Assembly: GCA_963978545.1 (NCBI GenBank)
Contig: OZ021722.1
Location: 8,089,401 to 8,153,400, forward strand
Direction of reading: 5' to 3'
Source of the DNA: Linyphia triangularis
Taxonomy: Eukaryota; Arthropoda; Arachnida; Araneae; Linyphiidae
Length of the DNA: 64,000 nt
In this document: in pieces, positions 26,263 through 38,153 of the stretch
Layout of the letters: every line of letters starts with the position of its first letter
Numbering within the stretch: position 1 is the stretch's first letter
The notes under the pieces: model-generated
What the model was told of the DNA's origin: nothing
Database searches by the model: none
What the model saw: only the letters and a program-made list of their open reading frames with translations
Translations under genes and position numbers: made by a program

Positions 26263-26799
26263 GCACCGTGCACAGTTAATCGCTAAAAAAAAAACGGAAA
26301 ATTTACCAGATGTTTTCAACGTCTCTGTTGGTTTTGAGAATCAGTTATTTTTTTATAAGAAAGAATGACTATCTTATTTTCATTATAATAAAAAATAAGA
26401 AGTTTACATTAAAATAGAAAAACTCACTTTGAACATTTGCCAAAACTGTTTCAATAGAGCTTGCTCTAAGAGAAAAAAAAAACTTTTTTACCCTCGATAA
26501 ATAAACTTAAATTAGTGTTACTCTCTAACTTGTTACAACGCTGTGCTTGTTGTAAAGTGTTACAACTCGTAGACCACAAATTAAAAACAAGTATATTTTT
26601 ATACTTACAAACAAATTAGCGTATTTTAAGAGAAGCATTATAATATATTAATTAGTAAGTAGAAATGTGCAAAAATTAAAGTTTCGATGAATGAGTAGTT
26701 AATTAGTGCTATGGAAACATCTGTAAACCGCTTAACTGAAATAGTATTAGTATTATATAATATACAAATGTTTAATTGTCAAGGGTAAAAAATGAACAA
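26263..26799. other. AT-rich non-coding stretch
   Basis: Separates the 139-bp satellite from the inverted duplicated segment. AT-rich, no recognisable features. Confidence 0.4.
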
Positions 26800-27830
26800 A
26801 ATTATTAAAAAAAAAAAAAGAGTAAATTTCACTTCAAATTTGAATGGTTAGTTCCTACTCTAGTTACACACCTGGTAAATACGTAGTTTTTAATATATTT
26901 TAAAGCAATACTCAATGGAAATTGTGAGACCATTTAACAAAGCATTAGATCAATGAGCCTAGGAGAAAGTCTGAGCCCTATTAAAATATCATACACTCAG
27001 ATTACGAAAATGTCGATTGTCAAATTTGACAGTAAAAAACAACCATTTCCCCCGATATTTTTGCAGAATTTTAAAATTCCCTAAAATACCCAAGATTTCC
27101 AGTTGCGCCACAACAGTCCCTTCACACCTCCTTCAGTAGGAAAACGAATCCTACCTCAATATCCGCTGCTTTATTCTTCCAATGTCGAATTCAACGAAAG
27201 GGGAAATTCCTGCCTAATTCATGTAGCGAGAATGTGAACGAAAGGACTATAAGAACAACAAAATGTAACTCTTCAACTTTATGCACCCCATCTCACATCT
27301 ACCTGGTAAAGTGAAACAACCCATAAAATGGCAGACCGCAAAGAAAGGAAAAGAAGTGAAGTCACGGTGGTCTTTTATTCATTACCGTCATGCAAGAGAA
27401 GAGAAAACGTGAAGAGGTTTCAGGTTTACCTGTATCCCAATCACGCCAACTTACTCGAAAGGCACGAAGCACGGGTGGGCGCGGATTGCTCATTGTAGTT
27501 TGTGAGTCGTTTTCAGGGGGAGGTCGACACCTGAGGTGGCACTGCACTATCCAAGCTTCTGTACTGTGGAAGACTTCAGAGACAAGCTGGATTTGCGATA
27601 ACGCTTCCCCCACTGTTCCATTCGTTGGCAAGATTTGTGGTTCAGACTTGCTGTAAGTCGGTTGGGAGGTCGGTGCTCTACCAACCGGCTGCAGTCACCC
27701 AAGAGAAATCGCATTCCTCGACGTTGAGCTTTGATGGTGGTCCTTTCAGCAGTTCACATTGTCTGCAACCAAATATTAACAAGTGGTGTAAACGAACTGT
27801 AATTTTTGTTGTCTTTAAAATATAAATCAG
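26800..27830. repeat. Inverted duplicated segment, copy B (hAT empty site)
   Basis: Reverse-complement match to copy A (11537-11732 plus 16566-17400). It runs through the point where copy A is interrupted: reverse complement of about 27612-27640 reads TTGCCAACGAATGGAACAG, with CGAATGGA present only once. This is the pre-insertion state of hAT copy 1. The two copies differ by substitutions and small indels, so the duplication is older than the insertion. Frames of 66-89 codons here do not correspond to intact frames in copy A. Confidence 0.8.
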
Positions 27831-28494
27831 GGAGTAGTGGTGGATTAGGTAGTGACAATATTAAAGTTATTTTAAAAATTGAGTTCTAGCTCATTCTTCA
27901 ATTTACATTTAATGTAAATACCTTTTAGACTTTTTTTTTTTTTGCATGAGTATTTAGAATTTTAGAATAAAATTTTTTGTATTCAAACATATTTAAATTT
28001 AAGACTCAATTTGCCGACAGACGCATAGTTGCATGAGGTCTTTTTTAAAAAAATTAAGCTGGTATATATTTTTATTTTTATATATATTTTGTATTCAATT
28101 CAATTTTTATAAATAAAATTAAATTTCTTGATCAATTATGCTATGCTTGAACAGTTCTTGATTCTAAATTTAAAAAAAAAAAATCTAAATTAATTCTATT
28201 ACTGTCACTGGTTGAATTTTTTATTCTTTAAATGTTTAATTAAATTATATATAATTCTATTAAATTGACTCAGAAAGCAATTCAATTGATTTAAAAAATA
28301 ATTACTTTAAATTTATTTGAAGAAAAAAAATAATTTCATTAGATTGCTTTAGAAAACAATTACACTAAATTGAAAATAATAATTTTAAATTGATTAAAAA
28401 AATGATTTCACTCGATTGATTTAGAAAACAATTACATTATATTAATTTTTTAAATATTTACATTAAATTGATTCTAAAAAAAAATTACGTTATA

Positions 28495-28500
28495 TTTATT
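28495..28500 (-). promoter_or_regulatory. Candidate poly(A) signal of the AT-hook-like gene
   Basis: TTTATT on the plus strand is AATAAA on the minus strand, about 90 bases beyond the TAA stop at 28590-28592. In such AT-rich sequence this hexamer is common, so the position relative to the stop is the only support. Confidence 0.4.
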
Positions 28501-28589
28501 CAGAAAAAAAATTACGTTAATTTGTATAGAAAATAATAACAAATTAAAAAAAAAAAAAATGTTATTCCAAATAATAAAATTAATAAATT

Positions 28590-28715
28590 TTAGAGGTTGG
28601 CCTCCTCGAGTCGTTTTTTCTCTGCTCTAGTGAGCATTCTGCCCGAGATGGAAACGGGGATTTTTGGCAATTTGTCCAGTCCAAGTCTCTTGTAGATAAA
28701 AGGTAATTTCTCGAC
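28590..28715 (-). CDS. Terminal exon (exon 14) with stop codon
   Basis: 126 bases, phase 0, residues 316-356 plus TAA. The acceptor TTTTTTTTCCTCATAG is excellent. It encodes a basic stretch beginning VEKLPFIYKRLGLDKLPK and ending in AEKKRLEEANL before the stop. Base composition is clearly richer in GC than the flanking AT-rich sequence. Confidence 0.8.
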   Translation of the reverse strand, partial: VEKLPFIYKRLGLDKLPKIPVSISGRMLTRAEKKRLEEANL

Positions 28716-31700
28716 CTATGAGGAAAAAAAATCTAGTTGAATCTTTTTTCAAATATAAATATATATATATATAACTTTAAATTAGATAAATTTATACAAA
28801 TGAGCTCCTCCAAAGTGCATTTGTCTATTAGAAAAATTTTGGTACTGAAGCATTATCCCATCGACCGTTGGTGAATTTTGTATTGGAAACAAAAGTTGAA
28901 GCCACTTTGGGCTCCTCGGATGTCCAGTTCATTTCGAATCGGAGCTGGGACATTTTCTTGGGAAATATCCAATACGACCTCACGCCCTGAAAAGTCAAAA
29001 TATGACATTTGGTCTGATTAATATTTGTGTAATTTGACCTCCAAACCAGAAATTCGAAATGATTTCTTGAAGACTTAACTTTTTGCAATATGACAACCCG
29101 CCCTGAAATGCTGATATTCAGCTGACCAGGTAATAGCTACATGTACAGGTTAATGTTAATTAGATTTGTGTAATACAAGCTAACATCCTGAAATGCCGAA
29201 TGATAATATTCGGCTGACCAGATTAATATCTGCTTTGTGTAATATGACCTAGCGTCAGGTAATGCCGATCTGACCAGATATTCGGCAGACCAGAATTTTA
29301 TTAATAATTATCAGCTTTGAGTAATTCGACCTCTCATCAAAGGAATGCCAAATGGTTTTTGGAAAATTAAGGAAATGTTAGCTTTTTATAACATGACCTC
29401 GGGTTGTGGAATGCCGAATGATAACATTTGGTTGATCAGGATAATATCAGCTTTGTGTAATTCGACCTCTCATACAGAAATGACACTTGTTTAGCACCAA
29501 TATTTCTTTGTTTCATATTGCTCCTATGACACTAGTGCAAATTTGTTTCTTAAATGATCGGTCAGGATGGTCACAATATTTAGGGAGAAAAGTTTCTTGA
29601 TAATTCCCTGTTAAGACTTCTAAATAAGTTCCCTGATTTTTTGGTAAACTTTTTTTCTTCAGTTCCTCAATTTTTCCAGATGTATAGAAACTCTGAACAA
29701 ATACAACATGTATGCTAAAGAGACAATATGGCAATTTTTTTTTTTAAATAGTTTTTGTAGCAATGAAAAGTTTACAATTTTCAGTAACATTATACTTCTA
29801 ACGATCACCAACACAATTCTTCTGTAAGGGGACCCGGAAAATCGCAGAATGTCCTATCTCTCCCATGTTAAATTAGCCTACTTTTGATGTACCTTTTCTC
29901 AAGAACTACAGTAGACACATACATAAATTTGGTGTCAGTGTATTTGTGGAACACTTCTTCATATACTGAAGGGGAGATTTCCTGTCTAAAAGTTGTAAAA
30001 TAATATTTTTTTGTCACTATACACAAAAAACACATAAAAATTCGTGAATTTTTTCACCTTAAAAGTTGAGTAAAAAAATTAACTTCTAGTTTGTTTACAA
30101 AAGCTTTAAAATAGACTTTAAAATAGACTTGCATGTGTAAGGATTATACTGTAAAAGTTACAAGGCTCTAAGTGTAAGTTTTTGAGAAAAGGTACATCGA
30201 GTTTATAAAAACTTCATTCCGAGATATAGGCAAAAACGTAAAAATCTAACCTTTCTTCGACTATTTTTAAAGAAAATTGTTGTTCAAGGGATTTAAGTGT
30301 TTTACTACTATCCAAATATATTTATTAACAGTTTGAACCAGGAAATGTTTGCTTATATTTGTTAAATTTCAAATAAGTCATATAACAGATAACGAAATGT
30401 ACAGCCAAAAAGTGTAAACCTACATTTACTTCTCTTTGAAGTGTCATAAAAATAAATATATTTCATAATTATGTTTATTATAATGCCAGAACATTAATAT
30501 ACATTTGTTGTAATTTGCATGCAAGTTTGGCATTTTAATTTTAAAAACTGCATCGGTCATAACAGACTCTGTGGATATAACTATATTCCTACCTATGTTG
30601 CAAGCTTTACATTTCTAAAAAACTTTTCCTGCTGCCCATATTTATATTTATAAAAGGAGATAAAAGACGAAACAAGAACAAAATTTCTAGCTAAATTTCA
30701 ACGTGGAGCAGCAAAACTACAAACACATATTCAGCACGTTTTAAAATAAACAATGTGACAAATTCCAAACAAGAAGCCAGATTTAGTTGCAGTTAAAGTT
30801 AATGTAAGAATATAAAGGATTTAAAAATAGAATGATGAAAAACAGCAGGCGATAAAGTGACGTCACCTACAATACACATGACGACGTTACCGTACACATC
30901 AAGCCTGGAAAGGCAGATTCGACGATTTGGAGTTGCATATAAAAATTAAAATAAAATACTACTAGATTTCGCACAAAGAAACTTCAAACAGCATTAGAAA
31001 GAAGAAGAACGTGGCTTTTTAAAAAAGCAAAAATACAAAAAACGACATTTTTATGATTTTTGACTTTCCGAATCCCCTTATGGACACAAAATGCAGAAAA
31101 AACAGAAAAATGTACCTTTAAAACACAATACAAAATTTCCATGATTTTCGTTAAATTTTTAGAAGACGTAGATAGGATTGTCATAGATTATACTCATTAT
31201 CTATGAAAATTTTCTATTTAACTTTTGAGGCAGTCACTTAAATGTTACTTTTACACATGTTTCTATTGAAATTCAGATCCAGATTTCAAGCCATATTCTA
31301 ACAAATACAATTTGGAGATATTTAATGACGGAAAACTTTCCTTGTTAATTTTGATGACATAAGATAAAAGAAACTTGCCATTTTAATGTTTTTAAATATT
31401 TTGCTTATTTTTGTGGTGAGCAAAATTTTAGGAGACCTAATCAACCCACTTGCTTTCATTCAGTCAAGTTGAAACTTGACAGAATGACTTGTTATCGCTG
31501 GCAATACATTATATCACATTTTTTTAGGGGAGGGAGGCGCTTATTCTTGACACGGACAAGTTGTTTTCTATGTAGTTGTCAAATACTATAAAAAGTCTAT
31601 CTTGTAAATTGTAATGAAACGTAATGCACAGAAAAAATTATATGGTAAATACCTAGCTTAGTTGATTTTGTTTTGTGGCAGCCGGGGAAATCTAGGGTCT

Positions 31701-34700
31701 TGCCGTCATCCAATTAGGCCAAGACTTAGCAGATAGATTCGATGAAAAAAGAATTCTATCAAATTGTGGGGCTGTGACTGTCACTAAAAGGTAGCTCTTA
31801 TGGAATACCAATAAGCAATAAGCCAACTTGCCGTCATCCAATCGTACTAAAATGGCATTTAACCGATCGTTGAAGAAACTCTCTCCTGTTGCCAAAATTT
31901 TTTTAATAAATAAATAATAAAATTGTTTTAATCCAAAAAAACTAAAAGATATTTAGATGTGAAATCATAAATTCACGTTCATTTAAAAAATAATAATTTT
32001 AACCGTAGTTTGCCGCAAATTTTGCTGATAGAAATGTTTTTGATATTTAAAACTAGACGCCAACACCAAGTACACGCTGTTTCGAGAATCGGCGCAGGGT
32101 TAATGAATCTAAAAATTGGCAATGCATATAAAGGATTTATATTAAAAACTTTGTTTTTATGGGTTCTATTATTTACTTTAATCAGCTTCTATGGCAAGTA
32201 ACAAAAGAAACATGCTCTTACTTGGGGATGCTCTACTAGTTTAATATGTCCTAGTTGTTTTTCCAAACTCCATCTCACGTCTGTGATCGGGTCGGTTGTG
32301 GTTTGTAGAGCGGGTGACCTTCTTGATCTTACGTTATATGGTCCCCTTGGTCCCCTTCTGGCATAAACCTTTTTCTTTGGTCTTCCCCGACCTCTTTTTT
32401 GTGGCACGGCAGCCACTCTGTGGAACAAAAATATTTCAATTGAAATTATGTATGTTAGATGGGGGGGGGGGGGAAGCCATTGGGTACTTTTCTGTTAGAG
32501 GGCCCCATCGGCAATAATCCAAGTACAGCACGGATTCTGCGCCATGGTGATTTTCGCCAAATAAATGTCAGCAGTCGCAATTTTTTACTTATAAGTTAAC
32601 TGTCTATGGTTGCCATAATTTGGCGCGGTTATAAGTAAACAATTCTTGGCGCAGAATCCATACCGTTCTTGGATATTGCCAACAGTCCCCTTTAACGGAA
32701 AAGTACCAAGCATTGTCATGGGTTCAGAGACACCTATAGGTACTACTTTTGTATACAAAAGTAGAAAGGAAGGGTGGAAGCACAGGTATGAGCCCACCCA
32801 AAATGTTCTTTGCAGTATAAATAACAAAATATTATAACTCTTTAGGTGAATTCCACATTTAAAAGAGCCTCTTGACGCTCTTTCAATTTGAATGACAAAA
32901 AAAAGAGGCTTTTTCTAACGAGAAGAATGAATTAGAATAATTTTATCCAGAAGAGTGTGTTACTTTAAAACGGTCTCAACAACAGAAATACAGAAACTTA
33001 AAAGTCTTTATAACTGTTAATAGGAAATCCTATAGTAAAGATCATTCCCTATACTCGCTCTAACACTATCTTCTAGCCCAGTGCATTTAGAAACTACTTT
33101 ATAGAAAAGCTTGGCATTTGGTGAGTATAGATTATAAAATGGCATAAATTAAAAACTCGAAAATGGCGTCTAATATATTTTATTTTATATTTGAATTCCT
33201 TACATCAATGCACTTGTAGTGGCTCCACCTGGTTTTGTCTTTTGGTGTTTTCATTTATAACAGGTAGACTTTAAATGAAAACAATTTACGTCATTTTATC
33301 ATTTTTCGTACCCACTCGGCAAATTTCAAAGTTTAATAGAAGGTAATTTCTAAATGCACTGTACATAACGAGTATAGGGAATGATCCTTACTAAGACTTC
33401 CTCTTACTGCAAGTATGGAATAAAATTTTACGAAGGTATTCATATGAAGGAAGATGAATTTCTCCAGTTCCATTAATTTTGCACCAAATGTCACAAGTCG
33501 AATAAGATGGTCCACATGAATTGTGGCATTGCTCGAACTATTACTTATGTAGCTTCACTAAAGGACCTTTAATGTAATATTACTTTGCAATGATTCCGTT
33601 CCTTATGAACATATAATGGATAATCAGATACAATGAATAGCCCTAAAAAAGGATTATTAAGTTATAAGAATATTAAGGATATTTCAGTGGTAATATACCA
33701 CTCAGTAATTCCCCGCCGTTTCAGTCTGCACAAGAAGTTCAAAGGTGCATTTACATGCAGCCAAAATACTATTTCAAAATTTAAGGCATTTTGTATAACC
33801 ATATCAAACGAAAACAGACAAATGAAATGTGAATTGATAATCAAAATTAAATCACTGGAGCAAAACACTCATAATCCTGTATTCGAATTAGAGTTTTTAA
33901 TTGCGTTAAAATTTAAGATACGAAGTTTTTATAATTGATAAAAAAAAAATTCAGATTTTGAAGCAATACCTCAGCCGAAAGTGTGTATTGTCTATGTGTA
34001 AAGTGCATTGTCTATGCACACTTCCGAAACGAAAGTTTTTATTTTAAGTAATTAACACTGAATAACCCTAAAGAAGGATACTTACTCTTCTTCTGCTGGT
34101 GGTGGTGCCTGCTCTTCTGGTGGCTGTTCCCTGTAGTAAAGAAAATCTTGAGTAAATAGCATGTCCATTTTTAAAGTATATACTTAACAAGAAGTAACCC
34201 AAACTAAGTTTTGTGTAAATGTTGAGTTACGATAGTCCGTTTCTATGAGCATCAAACCTTAATTTCTTAATCATTTTAATCTAGACTTCTTAGATGGATG
34301 GGAATCTTTAAAAAAAAATACTAAAAACGAAAAATAGAATAAAAATTGGTGAGGTCATGTCATTATTGTGAAATTTTATTCCAATACTTCGAAATTTACT
34401 TACATCTACATTTTTAGCAATCAAACAAATTTACCAATTTTTAGTAAAAAAATAATCGAATAGTGTTACGGACTACAGTCGTGAAATTGAAAAAAATTTA
34501 AGGCAAAAATAAATCACCTTGCCATACTATCTAAGGGCCACTTTTAATAGTATTGTATAAATATATCAAAATAAGTTAATCGAAAATTTCACACAATATC
34601 GTTTTCAATTATTTACTTACACCACTTCTTCATTCATAGGGATGTCAGCTGAGTCTTCATTCCTACATTTTAAAGAAAAGATATCATAAGTTAGTAAATT

Positions 34701-35614
34701 ACTCAAAAAAAAAAAAAAAAAATTATTTAATATTTTATCTTAGAAATGACCAAAATATTGCTCTAAAATGGTAGCACATTGAGATAGAACAAAAATAATT
34801 CTTTACTGTTAACTTTGAAAACTATACTTGGAAAAACCACTAAATGAAGCAGCAGATCAGTTTGTAAAAGATTATGAAGATTTTTTTTTTAACAAGATCA
34901 TAAAAATGACCAGAAAATTCAGGAAAAAAAAGATTTCCAGTGAGTTTTCTAAAAAATTTAAGTAAGAATTTTAGTGTGGTAATTCCAAAAATCTTAGGAA
35001 TATTTTAGGGATAATTCTTAAAATTGTAGGGATAATTTAAACACATTTAAGAAGATTTCTTTAGCTGACACCAGCTCCTAACACATTCTTTCCAAAGCTT
35101 GTTTTAAAACCTCTAAAAAAAACTGCCAATTTTCAAAAAATCGAACTTCAAACAACTTTTTAGCAAAATAACAGTTATATAATTAAAATATGGACAATTC
35201 CCTACATTTTATAAAAACGAGTCAAATTATTTTATATTCATGAAGAATTTCTTTCCGATTCCAAATATTTAAATAAAAGTTCTTTAAAAAAAAATTAGTT
35301 ATTTAAATATTAAGGAGGGGGGGGGGGGGAATGCCTCAAAACCGATACAAAACCAGTCCGATCAAAACACTCAGCAAAATCTATGATGTCAAGCGCTCCT
35401 TCCGTTTTTATGATAATCTTAAGGTTTCTGCCAAATAGTTGGCGTTGGTAGACCATTGCCATATTCCGTACAGGTTGGCGTGATTCGCGAGAAACTTGCA
35501 AATCTGGTTTCTGTTGCTGCATTTCAAGACAAGATGTTTGGGAAGCCGTGACGACACACATTCAATGAAAGCGAAATGAATCGTTTTCTCGTCTGACAAG
35601 GAAACTTTGATCGC

Positions 35615-35652
<38 letters not shown>

Positions 35653-38117
35653 CGCGTTGAGCAGAAATTTTCGTGTTTATGGCCTTTTCGAAACATTTAG
35701 AATTGAATAAAAAAATGGGGAAGGGGGGGGGGGGGAATGCGGGAATTGTCCATAGTACTATTTCGACAAACATACACATTTAATTAAATCCATGATTCTC
35801 ATATAGGGGAATATTCGGTGTTTTTCGCGGGTTTGAAGAAAAATTGGAGAATTTTTAAGTATAAAAAAATTTTAGGGAATTATCAAAAAAAAAAAAAATT
35901 TAGATAGAAATAAAAATGTAAGTAATATTAGGAATTCTATGGCGAATGTGAACCTCGATAGATTTCTAAAAAAATTCCTGATTTTACTACAAACTTTATG
36001 TTCAAGTTTCCCAACTTTTCAAAATGTGTTAACACCCCTCATCAAATAGAACATGCTAAAAATATGCCAATTTTTAAAAAAATAGTTTTGGCGGTAGTGA
36101 AAAGTTTAAATTATTCCTCAACTTTAAAATTATAACGATTACCGCCACAGTTCTCAGAGAGAATGGCGTCGAAATACGGATGAACGGGAAACCCTACCTT
36201 TAAAACAGTGATAGTATATAATCCCTTGATTTTCGTGGAATTTTTTTTAAAAAAATCTCCTGACAGATTGAAAAATTGGGCTACATTTGTAATGGTATAA
36301 TAATTTGATAAAAGACATTAATCAATTTTTTACTTACAGTTCTGGCAGTTGGGGTGGATCCAGTTCAACTTACAGTTCTGGCAGTTGGGGTGGATCCAGT
36401 TCATCCACGTCGAAGCTGCATTAAAGAAGGAATAACACACGTGAATAAAAGATACAAAAATAAAATAAAAAAATTGCCGAGTGAGTCTGTCCCTAATACA
36501 AAAGTGTCTAAATTGGTAGAGATTGCTTTTAATTACTGTTAACATTGGGAATTTAGAGCATGTCGCCACCTATTGAAAAAAACATAGGAAAAACTTCAAT
36601 TTGCTTTGCAATTCTATATCCCCGCCTCTGGGCCAGGGGTTGTTATACTAAAAGAAAAATATATGTATATGCATTTATATATATATATATATATACATAC
36701 ATACATACATACATACATACATACATACATACATACATACATACATACATACATACATACATACATACATACATACATACATACATACATACATACATAC
36801 ATACATACATACATACATACATACATACATACATACATACATACATACATACATACATACATACATACATACATACATACATACATACATACATACATAC
36901 ATACATACATACATACATACATACATACATACATACATACATACATACATACATACATACATACATACATACATACATACATACATACATACATACATAC
37001 ATACATACATACATACATACATACATACATACATACATACATACATACATACATACATACATACATACATACATACATACATACATACATACATACATAC
37101 ATACATACATACATACATACATACATACATACATACATACATACATACATACATACATACATACATACATACATACATACATACATACATACATACATAC
37201 ATACATACATACATACATACATACATACATACATACATACATACATACATACATACATACATACATACATACATACATACATACATACATACATACATAC
37301 ATACATACATACATACATACATACATACATACATACATACATACATACATACATACATACATACATACATACATACATACATACATACATACATACATAC
37401 ATACATACATACATACATACATACATACATACATACATACATACATACATACATACATACATACATACATACATACATACATACATACATACATACATAC
37501 ATACATACATACATACATACATACATACATACATACATACATACATACATACATACATACATACATACATACATACATACATACATACATACATACATAC
37601 ATACATACATACATACATACATACATACATACATACATACATACATACATACATACATACATACATACATACATACATACATACATACATACATACATAC
37701 ATACATACATACATACATACATACATACATACATACATACATACATACATACATACATACATACATACATACATACATACATACATACATACATACATAC
37801 ATACATACATACATACATACATACATACATACATACATACATACATACATACATACATACATACATACATACATACATACATACATACATACATACATAC
37901 ATACATACATACATACATACATACATACATACATACATACATACATACATACATACATACATACATACATACATACATACATACATACATACATACATAC
38001 ATACATACATACATACATACATACATACATACATACATACATACATACATACATACATACATACATACATACATACATACATACATACATACATACATAC
38101 ATACATACATACATACA

Positions 38118-38153
<36 letters not shown>

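Noticed and set aside
23862..26273. Many overlapping 64-77 codon frames on both strands in a regular series
   Set aside because: They repeat every 139 bases with the satellite. 139 is not a multiple of three, so the frame shifts in each unit and no continuous protein results.
33633..33938. 101-codon plus-strand frame in intron 11
   Set aside because: AT-driven codon use, antisense to the gene, overlapped by an opposite-strand frame. Its start resembles intron sequence next to exon 11.
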